This document shows positions 52,184-60,765 of a stretch of 64,000 nt of DNA, in pieces. The translations under genes and the position numbers were made by a program. The notes beneath the pieces are model-generated. The model did no database searches. It was not told the DNA's origin and worked only from the letters and a program-made list of their open reading frames with translations. The DNA is from Streptomyces sp. NBC_01214 (GTDB lineage: Bacteria; Actinomycetota; Actinomycetes; Streptomycetales; Streptomycetaceae): NCBI RefSeq assembly GCF_026340975.1, contig NZ_JAPEOS010000001.1, positions 1,448,501 to 1,512,500 of the forward strand, given 5' to 3'. Numbering within the stretch: the first letter of the stretch is position 1; each line of letters begins with the position of its first letter.

Positions 52184-54421
52184 ATGTCCGAAGTCAAGAA
52201 ACCGCCGTCCTCCGGGGCGGACGCGGGGTGGACCCGGTTCGTCACGGCCCGGCCGCGGCTCACGCTGCTGCTCGCCCTGCTGGTCACGGCCCTGGCCGTG
52301 GTCGCGGGCGGCGGCGTCGCCGACCGGCTGGGAAGTGGCGGCTGGGAGGACCCGGGCGCCCAGTCCACCTACGCCGCGCGGGCCCTGGAGCGGGAGTTCC
52401 CGCACTCCGAGCCCAATCTGCTCCTGCTCGTCGACGCCGCGGCGGGCACCACCGGGGTCGACGACCCCGCCGTGGCCGCCGAAGCCGAACGGCTCGCGAC
52501 CGCACTCGCCGCCGAACGGGGGGTCGTCGGCGTGGGCTCGTACTGGCGCACCCAGCTGCCCGCGCTGCGCTCCGAGAACGGCCGGCAGGCACTCATCGTC
52601 GGCCGCGTCCAGGGCGACGAGAAGGCGGCCACCGCGGCACTGGAACGCATGGCCCCGCGCTTCGAGGGCGAGCACGGTCCGGTGCGGGTCTCCCTCGGCG
52701 GTCCCGCGGCCGTCCAGCGCGAGGTCACCCGGACCATCCAGGAAGACCTGCTGCGCGCCGAGCTCATCGCCCTGCCGGTCACCCTCGTCCTGCTCGTCCT
52801 CGTCTTCGGCAGCGCGGTCGCCGCCCTGCTCCCCCTCGGCGTCGGCATCGTGGCCATCCTCGGCACCAATGCCGTACTGCGCGGACTCACCGAGTTCACG
52901 GACGTCTCCGTCTTCGCCCAGAACCTGACCACGGCGCTCGGCCTCGGACTCGCCATCGACTACGCCCTGTTCATCGTCCGCCGGTTCCGCGAGGAACTCG
53001 CCGCCGGGCGCGATCCGGTGGCCGCGGTCGGGGCCACCCTGCGCACCGCAGGGCGCACCGTGCTCTTCTCGGCGCTCACCGTCGCGGTCTCGCTCTCGGC
53101 GATGCTCTTCTTCCCCATGTACTTCCTGCGCTCCTTCGCCTACGCCGGGGTCGCGGTCGTGCTGCTCGCCGCAGCGGCCGCGCTGATCCTGCTGCCGGCC
53201 GCCCTGGTGCTCCTCGGCCATCGGGTCAACGCCCTGGACCTGCGCCGGCTGTGGCGGCGGAGCCGGCCGGAGACGGCCGCGACCGGGCCCGTGGAGACGG
53301 GCCGGGGGTGGGGGTGGACGGCCGCTCTCGTGATGCGGCGCGCCCCGGTCTTCGCCGTGGCCACCACCGTGGGCCTGCTGCTCCTCGGGCTGCCCTTCGC
53401 GGGGGTCAAGTTCGGCACGGTCGACGACCGGCAGCTCCCGAAGGACGCCCCCTCCCACGTGGTGCAGGAGCAGATCCGCGACGGCTTCCCGAACAGCCCC
53501 GGCGGCGGCATCACCGTGCTCGCCGAAGGAGCCCCCGGCCCCGAGCGCCTCGCGGCCTACCGGGACCGGCTGGCCGCCCTGCCCGGGGTGACCCGGGCCG
53601 ACGGGCCGATCGGCTCCGCGACGGGAAGCGAGTACACCACCTTCTCCGTGTCCGTCGAGGGTGAGGCCGTGGGGCAGACGGCTCGGGACCTGGTCGACGA
53701 GGTCCGCGCCGTGGACGCCGGCTTCAAGACCTCGGTGACCGGACAGGCGGCCGTCCTCGTCGACGCACAGAAGGCCATTGCCGGTGCGCTGCCCGCGGCG
53801 GCGGCCCTGGTGGTCCTCGCCACGCTGTTGCTGGTGTTCCTGCTCACCGGGAGCCTGCTGATACCGCTCCAGGCGGTGCTGCTCAATGCCCTCAGCCTGA
53901 CCGCGATGTTCGGGGCGGTGGTGTGGGTGTTCCAGGAGGGCAACCTCTCCGGGCTCCTCTCCTTCACCGCCACCGGCGACATCGAGACCACCCTGCCGGT
54001 GCTGATGTTCTGCATCGCCTTCGGGCTCTCCATGGACTACGGGGTGTTCCTCATATCCCGCATCAAGGAGGAGTACGACCGGACCGGTGACCACGAGAGC
54101 GCCGTCCGGACGGGGCTGGCCCGCACCGGCGGGCTGATCACCGCGGCGGCCGTGATCCTGGCGGTGGTGATGGTGGCCATCGGCACCTCCCGGGTGACCA
54201 ACACCAAGATGCTGGGGCTCGGGATCGCGCTGGCGGTCCTCATGGACGCCATGGTCGTCCGTAGCCTCCTGGTCCCGGCGGTGATGAAGCTGACCGGACG
54301 GGCCACCTGGTGGGCCCCCGCTCCGCTGCGCCGCCTGCACGAGAGGTTCGGCCTGAGCGAGGGCGAGTCCGCGCCCCCGACACCGGAGCCGGACCGGATA
54401 CCCGTGGGGGCCGGTGCCTAG
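52184..54421 (+). CDS. MMPL-family membrane exporter
   Basis: A 745-residue RND-type MMPL transporter with twelve predicted spans. After the first span comes an extracytoplasmic loop (VADRLGSGGWEDPGAQSTYA to LGGPAAVQREVTRTIQ), then spans 2-6, including LTTALGLGLAIDYALFIVRR (the proton-relay Asp-Tyr pair). After span 7 a second loop (KFGTVDDRQLPKDAPSHVVQ) leads to spans 8-12 with IAFGLSMDYGVFLISRIKEE. It should export lipids or hydrophobic compounds driven by protons. ATG 52184 has GAAGGGG upstream. The adjacent TetR gene and twin operators suggest efflux induced by its substrate. Confidence 0.94.
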   Translation: MSEVKKPPSSGADAGWTRFVTARPRLTLLLALLVTALAVVAGGGVADRLGSGGWEDPGAQSTYAARALEREFPHSEPNLLLLVDAAAGTTGVDDPAVAAEAERLATALAAERGVVGVGSYWRTQLPALRSENGRQALIVGRVQGDEKAATAALERMAPRFEGEHGPVRVSLGGPAAVQREVTRTIQEDLLRAELIALPVTLVLLVLVFGSAVAALLPLGVGIVAILGTNAVLRGLTEFTDVSVFAQNLTTALGLGLAIDYALFIVRRFREELAAGRDPVAAVGATLRTAGRTVLFSALTVAVSLSAMLFFPMYFLRSFAYAGVAVVLLAAAAALILLPAALVLLGHRVNALDLRRLWRRSRPETAATGPVETGRGWGWTAALVMRRAPVFAVATTVGLLLLGLPFAGVKFGTVDDRQLPKDAPSHVVQEQIRDGFPNSPGGGITVLAEGAPGPERLAAYRDRLAALPGVTRADGPIGSATGSEYTTFSVSVEGEAVGQTARDLVDEVRAVDAGFKTSVTGQAAVLVDAQKAIAGALPAAAALVVLATLLLVFLLTGSLLIPLQAVLLNALSLTAMFGAVVWVFQEGNLSGLLSFTATGDIETTLPVLMFCIAFGLSMDYGVFLISRIKEEYDRTGDHESAVRTGLARTGGLITAAAVILAVVMVAIGTSRVTNTKMLGLGIALAVLMDAMVVRSLLVPAVMKLTGRATWWAPAPLRRLHERFGLSEGESAPPTPEPDRIPVGAGA

Positions 54422-54504
54422 CTAGGGGTGCACCTCGGCCCCTGGCGCGGGGCGCGGGGGCGGGTGAGGGGACCCGCCGGGTCCCCTCACTCGCCCCGCC
54501 GGAT

Positions 54505-54705
54505 TCAGTCCTCGCGGCGGCCCCGGTTCCCGGGCCGGCGGGCCACCCAGGCGTGCACGGTTTCGGCGTACCAGTAGGGCTTGCCCCCCTCCATGTGGTC
54601 GGGCGCGGGTAGGAGCCCGTGTTTGCGATAGGAGCGCACGGTGTCAGGCTGGACCCGGATGTGGGCAGCGATCTCCTTGTATGACCACAGCTGTCGGTTG
54701 CTCAT
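54505..54705 (-). CDS. Small excisionase/AlpA-like helix-turn-helix protein
   Basis: A 66-residue MerR-like HTH protein: SNRQLWSYKEIAAHIRVQPD, TVRSYRKHGLLPAPDHMEGG and KPYWYAETVHAWVARRPGNR. The size and winged-HTH pattern are those of excisionase/AlpA-type DNA-binding proteins; BldC-like regulators are related in layout. A near-ideal AAGGAGGTG precedes ATG 54705. It is followed on the left by the mmpL stop. Role not known, and no integrase is nearby. Confidence 0.8.
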   Translation of the reverse strand: MSNRQLWSYKEIAAHIRVQPDTVRSYRKHGLLPAPDHMEGGKPYWYAETVHAWVARRPGNRGRRED

Positions 54706-54887
54706 GCTGGACACCTCCTTGTCCACGCCGCGGGGTCGGCCGGGAGGCCGTCGGGGGAGCCGACGCGTGGACGCTGACGATCACTCGGGTTGTGCCCGGG
54801 GAACGACGCTGAGTGACGACAGGGGAGGGGCTGTTGACTTCCTGTGACGGAAGACCCGCGTAATGCGGACGTGTGTGACAGAAGGGG

Positions 54888-54917
54888 GACCCCTGTGACA
54901 AGAGGGTCACAGGGGTC
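54888..54917 (-). terminator. Perfect hairpin after the oxidoreductase gene
   Basis: GACCCCTGTGAC (54888-54899) pairs perfectly with GTCACAGGGGTC (54906-54917) around a six-base loop, 22 bp after the stop of the leftward gene at 54939. Confidence 0.85.
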
Positions 54918-54938
54918 GGGCCGGGAGTTGGCGGGGCG

Positions 54939-55949
54939 TCAGCGGTACAGGGCCGGGCGTTCCGCCAGCTCCACGACGGCCCGTACGCCGCTGTGCGCCG
55001 CCGCGAGGCCCGCCTCGGAGACGGCGGCCGCCGCGTAGCCGTCCCAAGCGTCGGGCCCCGCCACCCGGCCCTGCGCGGCCGCGGCCACCCAGCTCCGCAG
55101 CTGGCGGTCGTAGGCATCGGCGAAGCGCACCGTGAAGTCCTGGTCGATGGCGCCGCCCCAGCGGCCCGCCGACTGCACCACCATCGCGTGTCCGTCGCCG
55201 ATCCGGGCACTGCCCGCCTCGCCGACCGCCTCGCACTGGACCTGGTAGCCGAAACCACAGTTGACGAAGATCTCCACGTCGACGACGGCCCCGCCGGAGG
55301 TCTCCAGCAGCACCAGCCGGGGATCGCTCAGCCCCTCGGGAGCGGCTGCCGTGGGCCGCGGAGAGAGCACGCTGACGGCGGTGATCTCCTGCCCCAGCAG
55401 CCAGCGGGCCGCGTCCACTTCGTGCACCACCGAGTCGCTGATCAGCATGTCGCTGGTGAAGAACGATGGCGAGGAGGCGTTGCGGTGCCGGCAGTGCAGG
55501 AAGAGCGGGCGGCCGATCCCGCCCGCGTCCAGCAGCTCCTTCAGTCGGGCGTACTCGGCGTCGTACCGCCGCATGAACCCCACCTGCACCAGGCGTCGCC
55601 CCAGCCGCTGTTCGGCCTCCAGGATGCGCAAGGCCCCCGCCGGGTCCGGGGTCAACGGCTTCTCGCACAGCACCGGCAGCTCCCGCTCCAGCGCGTGCAG
55701 GATCGCCTCCTCGTGGGCGGGTCCGGGCGAGGCGATCAGCACGGCCTGGACCCCGGGCGCAGCTATCGCGGCCGCCGGGTCGGTGTGCGCCGTCGCCCCG
55801 TCCAGGGTGCCCGCGACCTCCTTGACCCGGTCCCCGTCCGGGTCTGCCAGGGCCACCACACGGGCCCCGCCCACCGTCCGCCCGATCCGGCGGATGTGGT
55901 CGGCGCCCATCTTCCCGGTGCCGATGACGGCGATGCCGAGCGTGCTCAT
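54939..55949 (-). CDS. iolG: Gfo/Idh/MocA-family oxidoreductase (inositol 2-dehydrogenase candidate)
   Basis: A 336-residue NAD(P)-dependent oxidoreductase. The N-terminal Rossmann part has [16 protein letters not shown], and [20 protein letters not shown] carries the family Lys. The C-terminal substrate domain has [40 protein letters not shown] (with the catalytic Asp/His pair) and [20 protein letters not shown]. This pattern is that of inositol 2-dehydrogenases, which oxidise myo-inositol to scyllo-inosose, the first step of the pathway encoded next door. ATG 55949 has GAGGAG upstream. It lies 26 bp after the isomerase/dehydratase gene, in one operon. Confidence 0.85.
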   Translation of the reverse strand: MSTLGIAVIGTGKMGADHIRRIGRTVGGARVVALADPDGDRVKEVAGTLDGATAHTDPAAAIAAPGVQAVLIASPGPAHEEAILHALERELPVLCEKPLTPDPAGALRILEAEQRLGRRLVQVGFMRRYDAEYARLKELLDAGGIGRPLFLHCRHRNASSPSFFTSDMLISDSVVHEVDAARWLLGQEITAVSVLSPRPTAAAPEGLSDPRLVLLETSGGAVVDVEIFVNCGFGYQVQCEAVGEAGSARIGDGHAMVVQSAGRWGGAIDQDFTVRFADAYDRQLRSWVAAAAQGRVAGPDAWDGYAAAAVSEAGLAAAHSGVRAVVELAERPALYR

Positions 55950-55975
55950 GTCGTACTCCTCTTCCTTCCGGAGGG

Positions 55976-56890
55976 TCAGCGGGCGCCGCAGGAGCGGAGG
56001 TAGGCGCGGGTGCGCCGGGCGATCGGGAGCGGCCGGTCGGGCGGACACGGGTACATGTCCTGCTCCACGATGGCGAACAGGTCCACGTCCAGCCTCTGGG
56101 CCGCCGCGAGCACCGGTTCCAGCGCGGGCACCCCCGAGGGCGGTTCGCACATCACCCCACGGCCCACGGCCGGCCCGAAGGGCAGCCCCTCGGCGACGAC
56201 TTCGGCCAGGATCCGCGGATCCACCTGCTTGAGGTGGAGGTAGCCGATCCGCTCGCCGAAGGTCTCCACGGCCTGCACGCTGTCCCCGCCGCAGTACGCG
56301 TAGTGTCCCGTGTCCAGGCAGAGGGAGACGAGCCCGGGGTCGGTGGCGTCGAGGAAGCGGGCCACGTTCGCCGGGGTGTCGATGTGGGTGTCGGCGTGCG
56401 GATGGACGACGATCCGCAGCCCGTACCGGTCCTGGACCTCCCGGCCGAGGCGTTCGGTCTGCGTGGTCAGTTCGCGCCATTGGGCGGGGGTCAGGGTGCG
56501 GTCCTCCAGCACCTCCCCGGTCTTGTCGTCCCGCCAGAAGGAGGGGATGACGACGAGATGGGCCGCGCCCATGGCCTGGGTCAGCGCCGCGATCCGCGAC
56601 ACGTGCTCCCAGGTGTCCTCCCACACGGCGGGCCCGTGATGGAGTCCGGTGAAGACGGTTCCGGCCGAGACGCGCAGCCCGCGCTTGGCCGTTTCCTCGG
56701 CGAGGCGGGCGGGATCGGTGGGCAGGTAGCCGTAGGGGCCGAGTTCGATCCACTCGTACCCGGCGTCGGCGACCTCGTCGAGGAAGCGTTCCCAGGGGGT
56801 CTGTCGGGGGTCGTCGGGAAACCAGACACCCCAGGAGTCCGGAGCCGAACCGATGCGGATACGGGTCAACGCGGGCGGGGAGGACGTCAT
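55976..56890 (-). CDS. Sugar phosphate isomerase/epimerase-family protein (IolE-like inosose dehydratase candidate)
   Basis: A 304-residue TIM-barrel protein of the xylose-isomerase-like family: [74 protein letters not shown] and [15 protein letters not shown]. The His/Asp/Glu set (HPHAD, LDTGH, HLKQVD) would bind a divalent metal. In an inositol cluster it is the natural inosose dehydratase (IolE), though IolH-type or other epimerases look alike. ATG 56890 (MTSSPPAL) has AAGGTGG upstream. Its start is 26 bp from the divergent iolC. Confidence 0.82.
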   Translation of the reverse strand: MTSSPPALTRIRIGSAPDSWGVWFPDDPRQTPWERFLDEVADAGYEWIELGPYGYLPTDPARLAEETAKRGLRVSAGTVFTGLHHGPAVWEDTWEHVSRIAALTQAMGAAHLVVIPSFWRDDKTGEVLEDRTLTPAQWRELTTQTERLGREVQDRYGLRIVVHPHADTHIDTPANVARFLDATDPGLVSLCLDTGHYAYCGGDSVQAVETFGERIGYLHLKQVDPRILAEVVAEGLPFGPAVGRGVMCEPPSGVPALEPVLAAAQRLDVDLFAIVEQDMYPCPPDRPLPIARRTRAYLRSCGAR

Positions 56891-56916
56891 AACGGCCACC
56901 TTAGGGTGGAGGACCA

Positions 56917-57897
56917 ATGGGAGGACTGACTGTGACCGGCACCGGCGATCCGTTCGCGTTCGACCTGATCACGATGGGCCGGATCGGGGTGGATCTCTAC
57001 CCGTTGACGACGGGCGTACCACTGGCCGAGGTGGAGACGTTCGGCAAGTTCCTGGGCGGCTCCCCGGCCAACGTGGCCGTCGCTGCGGCCCGGCTGGGAC
57101 GCCGGGTGGCGGTGATCACCCGTACCGGCGCGGACCCCTTCGGCGGGTATCTGCGCTCCGAACTGCGGGGGTTCGGGGTGGACGACCGGTGGGTCGCCGA
57201 GGTCACCGGGCTGCCGACCCCCGTCACCTTCTGCGAGATCTTCCCGCCGGACCACTTCCCGCTGTACTTCTACCGGCTGCCGAAGGCCCCGGACCTGGAG
57301 ATCGCGGTGGACGAGGTGGACTTGGCGGCGGTACGGGCGGCCCGCGTGTTCTGGATGACGGGCACGGGCCTGAGCGAGGAGCCCTCGCGGGCGGCGACGC
57401 TGGCGGCGCTGGAGGCCCGCGCGCGGACCGGGACGACGGTCTTCGACCTGGACTGGCGGCCGATGCTGTGGCGGGAGAAGCCGGGGCCGTACTACGAGCG
57501 GGCGCTGCGGTCGGCAACCGTGGCCGTGGGGAACGCGGAGGAGTGCGAGATCGCCACGGGCGTCTCCGAGCCGCACGCGGCGGCGCGGGCGCTGCTCGCG
57601 GCGGGCGTGGAACTGGCGGTGGTCAAGCGCGGCCCGGAGGGCGTGCTGGCGCTCCACCGCGACGGCACGGTGGCGGAGGTCGCGCCGGTGCCGGTGGAGG
57701 TGGTCAACGGACTGGGCGCGGGGGACGCGTTCGGCGGGGCGCTGTGCCACGGGCTGCTGGCGGGATGGGAACTGGAGCGGGTGGTGCGGTACGCGAACGC
57801 GGCCGGGGCGATCGTCGCCTCGCGGCTGGCGTGTTCGAGCGCGATGCCGTTCCCTCACGAGGTGGAGGAGGTGCTGGGGCGTGCCGGTGGCGTCTGA
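56917..57897 (+). CDS. iolC: 5-dehydro-2-deoxygluconokinase
   Basis: A 326-residue PfkB-family sugar kinase. ATP and substrate motifs: MGRIGVDLYPLTTGVPLAEV, GGSPANVAVAAARLGRRVAV, FDLDWRPMLW and the PfkB signature NGLGAGDAFGGALCHGLL with the catalytic Asp in GAGD. IolC phosphorylates 5-dehydro-2-deoxygluconate in inositol catabolism. ATG 56917 has GGAGG five bases upstream; GTG 56932 is a weaker alternative. It heads the rightward arm; iolB overlaps its end by 17 bp. Confidence 0.92.
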   Translation: MGGLTVTGTGDPFAFDLITMGRIGVDLYPLTTGVPLAEVETFGKFLGGSPANVAVAAARLGRRVAVITRTGADPFGGYLRSELRGFGVDDRWVAEVTGLPTPVTFCEIFPPDHFPLYFYRLPKAPDLEIAVDEVDLAAVRAARVFWMTGTGLSEEPSRAATLAALEARARTGTTVFDLDWRPMLWREKPGPYYERALRSATVAVGNAEECEIATGVSEPHAAARALLAAGVELAVVKRGPEGVLALHRDGTVAEVAPVPVEVVNGLGAGDAFGGALCHGLLAGWELERVVRYANAAGAIVASRLACSSAMPFPHEVEEVLGRAGGV

Positions 57898-58882
57898 GTG
57901 GGGGATGGAGTGGACGAGGTTGTTGGTCCTCGACCTGGCCCCGGGAGAGGTGTACGCGCACGCGTGCGGCGAGTCGGAGTGGATCGTGCTCCCGCTGTCG
58001 GGCGGGTGCGAGGTCCGCTGCCGGGCTCTGCCCGGCCCCGTGCCTCACACGCCGGCGGGGCTGAAAGAGCGAGGCTCTGCCCCGAATCCTGCCCCCCGTC
58101 CTTCGGCGGGGCCGGAGGGCGGACGGGGCGGGCCAGATCCAGCCTCGCCGGCGTTCGAGGCGCGGGGGTTCGGGAGCGGCGCCCCCGCAGCGGAGCTGGA
58201 GGTGTTCGAACTGGCGGGGCGGGACGGGGTGTTCAGCGGCGTCACCGACTTCGTCTACCTGCCGCGGGACGCGGACGCGGAGATCCGGTCGGCCGCCGGC
58301 GGCCGGTTCGCCCTCGCCGGGGCCCGGTGCGAGACGCGGCTCCCCGCCCGGTACGGGCCCGCCGGCCGGGTCCCCGTAGAACTCCGCGGCGCGGGCCCGT
58401 GCTCGCGGCAGGTCAACAACTTCGCCGCCGCCGGCCCGGACGGCTTCGACTGCGACCGCCTCATCGCCGTCGAGGTGCTCACCCCCGGCGGGAACTGGTC
58501 CTCGTACCCGCCCCACAAGCACGACGAGCACCACCCCGGCGAGGAGTCCCGCCTGGAGGAGATCTACTACTTCGAGATCGCCCCGCACGGCGACACCCCC
58601 GGGCTCGGCTACCAGCGCGTCACCCCCTCCCCGGCGGGGAAGACCGACCTCCTCACCGAGGTGCGGACCGGGGACGCGGTGCTGATCCCCGACGGCTGGC
58701 ACGGGCCGTCCATGGCTGCCCCCGGGCACGACATGTACTACCTGAACGTGATGGCCGGACCGGGCACGACCCGGGAGTGGCTGATCCGGGACCATCCCGA
58801 CCACGGCTGGATCCGCGGCAGCTGGGACGGCCAGGACATCGACCCCCGGCTGCCCTTCTCCCGAACGGAGGACCACCGATGA
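57881..58882 (+). CDS. iolB: 5-deoxy-glucuronate isomerase, with an in-frame repeat insertion
   Basis: A 333-residue IolB. Cupin-type motifs for the isomerase: LLVLDLAPGEVYAHACGESE, WIVLPLSGGCEVR, TDFVYLPRDADAEI, NWSSYPPHKHDEHHPGEESR (metal-binding His residues), EEIYYFEIAP, and GDAVLIPDGWHGPSMAAPGH. It converts 5-deoxy-glucuronate to the iolC substrate. Between strands near residues 47-105 lies a Pro/Gly/Ala-rich block (RALPGPVPHTPAGLKE..., SPAFEARGFGSGAPAAE) that I do not recognise in IolB; it comes from a pair of palindromic repeats. Without it the protein would be about 276 residues, the usual size. GTG 57881 overlaps iolC; ATG 57905 is an alternative. Confidence 0.9.
   Translation: MPVASEWGMEWTRLLVLDLAPGEVYAHACGESEWIVLPLSGGCEVRCRALPGPVPHTPAGLKERGSAPNPAPRPSAGPEGGRGGPDPASPAFEARGFGSGAPAAELEVFELAGRDGVFSGVTDFVYLPRDADAEIRSAAGGRFALAGARCETRLPARYGPAGRVPVELRGAGPCSRQVNNFAAAGPDGFDCDRLIAVEVLTPGGNWSSYPPHKHDEHHPGEESRLEEIYYFEIAPHGDTPGLGYQRVTPSPAGKTDLLTEVRTGDAVLIPDGWHGPSMAAPGHDMYYLNVMAGPGTTREWLIRDHPDHGWIRGSWDGQDIDPRLPFSRTEDHR
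58021..58190. repeat. Pair of GC-rich palindromic repeats, copy C, inside iolB
   Basis: C1 (58021-58068) is in one orientation: reverse complement starts CAGCCCCGCCGGCGTGTGAG and ends CGGGCAGAGCCCGG. C2 (58137-58190) is in the other: CAGCCTCGCCGGCGTTCGAG then GCGCGGGGGTTCGGGAGCGG. About 70 bp of GC-rich sequence with GGCTCTGCCCC and CCTTCGGCGGGG stems separates them. Both halves keep the iolB frame. Confidence 0.78.
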
Positions 58883-60753
58883 GGCTCACCGTCGCGCAGG
58901 CGCTCGTCCGCTTCCTGTCCCGCCAGTACACCGAGCGCGACGGACACCGCCATCGGCTGATCGCCGCCACCTGGGGGATCTTCGGGCACGGGAACGTCGC
59001 CGGCATCGGCCAGGCCCTCCTGGAGACCGGGCCCGAAGCCATGCCCTTCCTCCAGGGCCGCAACGAGCAGGCCATGGTCCACGCCGCCGTCGGATACGCC
59101 CGCCAGAGCGGCCGCCTCTCCGCGCACGCCGTCACCACCTCCATCGGGCCCGGCGCCACCAACCTCGTCACCGGCGCCGCCCTCGCCACCATCAACCGGA
59201 TCCCGGTGCTCCTGCTGCCCGGCGACACCTTCGCCACCCGGCCCGCCGACCCCGTGCTCCAGCAGCTGGAGGTCCCCTACGCAGGCGACGTCTCCGTCAA
59301 CGACACCCTGCGCCCCGTCTCCCGCCACTTCGACCGGATCACCCGCCCCGAGGCCCTGATCCCGGCCGCCCTCCAGGCCGCGCGGGTGCTCACCGACCCC
59401 GTGCAGACCGGCGCCGTCACCCTCGCGCTCCCGCAGGACGTGCAGGCACAGGCCTACGACTGGCCCGAGGAGTTCTTCGCCGAGCGCGTGTGGGGCGTGC
59501 GCCGGCCCCGTCCCGACCGGCACGAGCTGGCCCGCGCCGCCGAGGCCGTACGGGGCTCCGCGCGCCCGCTGATCGTCGCCGGCGGCGGGATCCGGCACAG
59601 CGAGGCCGGCGCGGCCCTGGCCGCCTTCGCCGAGGCCACGGGGATCCCGGTCGCCGTCACCCAGGCGGGCAAGGGCGTCCTGCCGTACGGGCACCCCGCC
59701 GACGTGGGCGGGATCGGCCACACCGGCACCTCCGCCGCCGCCGCGCTCGCCCGGGAGGCCGACCTCGTCATCGCCGCCGGGACCCGGCTGACCGACTTCA
59801 CCACCGCCTCCGCGACCCTCTTCCAGCACCCCGCCGTCCGGTTCGTCGGCCTCAACCTGGACCCGTACGACGCCCACAAACTCGCCGCCCTGCCCCTGGT
59901 CGCCGACGCCCGCGAGGGCCTCGACGAGCTCCGGGTCGCGGTCGCCGGCCACCGCGCGGACCCGGCGTACGGGGCGCGGTACGCGGCGGAGCGGGCGCGC
60001 TGGGAGAGCCGCGTCGAGCGGGCCTACGCCGTCCCGGAGGCGCAGGAGGACGCCCCGCCCACCCAGGCCCAGGTGCTCGGGCTGCTCGACGCCCTGGTCG
60101 ACGGCACCGACATCCTGATCAACGCGGCCGGCTCCCTCCCCGGCGACCTGCACAAGCTGTGGCGGGCCCGGTCGCAGGACCAGTACCACGTGGAGTACGG
60201 GTACTCCTGCATGGGCTACGAGATCCCCGCGGCCATCGGCGTGGCGCTGGCCGCGCCCGGCCGGCCGGTGTGGGCGCTGGTCGGCGACGGGACGTACCTG
60301 ATGAATCCGACCGAGATCGTCACGGCCGTCCAGGAGGGCGTCCCGATCAAGGTGGTCATCCTCGACAACCACGGCTACGCCTCCATCGGCGGCCTGTCGG
60401 GGGCGGTGGGCGGCGAGGGCTTCGGCACCGCGTACCGCTTCCGGGCGCCCGACTCCGGGTACACGGGGGACCCCCTTCCGGTGGACCTCGCGGCCAACGC
60501 GGGCTCCCTCGGGATGGCCGTGATCCGCGCCCGCACCACGCGTGACCTGCGCGAAGCCCTCGCCGAGGCCCGCATCGCGACCCGCCCCACATGTGTCTAC
60601 GTACAGACCCGAACGCCCGACACTGTGTCGGGCCCACCCCCGGCGCAGGCGTGGTGGGATGTTCCTGTGGCCGAGACCGCGACCCGCAAGGCCGCTGCCA
60701 CGGCCCGTGAAGAGTACGACCGGCAAGCCGCGCAGCGACGTCGCCATCTGTGA
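58879..60753 (+). CDS. iolD: 3D-(3,5/4)-trihydroxycyclohexane-1,2-dione hydrolase
   Basis: A 624-residue ThDP-dependent enzyme that opens the ring of the inositol-derived dione. Pyr domain: FLQGRNEQAMVHAAVGYARQ (activating Glu) and SIGPGATNLVTGAALATINR. PP domain: VGDGTYLMNPTEIVTAVQEG ending VVILDNHGYASIGG (the GDG...DN pair). The IolD-specific TWGIFGHGNVAGIGQALLET is clear. ATG 58879 overlaps the iolB stop as ATGA. The C-terminus (ATAREEYDRQAAQRRRHL) is basic. iolA starts 12 bp later. Confidence 0.95.
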   Translation: MRLTVAQALVRFLSRQYTERDGHRHRLIAATWGIFGHGNVAGIGQALLETGPEAMPFLQGRNEQAMVHAAVGYARQSGRLSAHAVTTSIGPGATNLVTGAALATINRIPVLLLPGDTFATRPADPVLQQLEVPYAGDVSVNDTLRPVSRHFDRITRPEALIPAALQAARVLTDPVQTGAVTLALPQDVQAQAYDWPEEFFAERVWGVRRPRPDRHELARAAEAVRGSARPLIVAGGGIRHSEAGAALAAFAEATGIPVAVTQAGKGVLPYGHPADVGGIGHTGTSAAAALAREADLVIAAGTRLTDFTTASATLFQHPAVRFVGLNLDPYDAHKLAALPLVADAREGLDELRVAVAGHRADPAYGARYAAERARWESRVERAYAVPEAQEDAPPTQAQVLGLLDALVDGTDILINAAGSLPGDLHKLWRARSQDQYHVEYGYSCMGYEIPAAIGVALAAPGRPVWALVGDGTYLMNPTEIVTAVQEGVPIKVVILDNHGYASIGGLSGAVGGEGFGTAYRFRAPDSGYTGDPLPVDLAANAGSLGMAVIRARTTRDLREALAEARIATRPTCVYVQTRTPDTVSGPPPAQAWWDVPVAETATRKAAATAREEYDRQAAQRRRHL

Positions 60754-60765
60754 AGGAGCAAGGCA

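Noticed and set aside
54505..54705. Excisionase-like gene as the sign of an integrated element
   Set aside because: No integrase, attachment-site repeat or tRNA nearby; such small HTH proteins also occur as ordinary regulators.
54834..54864. Possible sRNA promoter TTGACT ... CGTAAT before the 54888 hairpin
   Set aside because: Spacing of about 19 bp and weak -10 match; the hairpin is better explained as the terminator of the leftward oxidoreductase gene.
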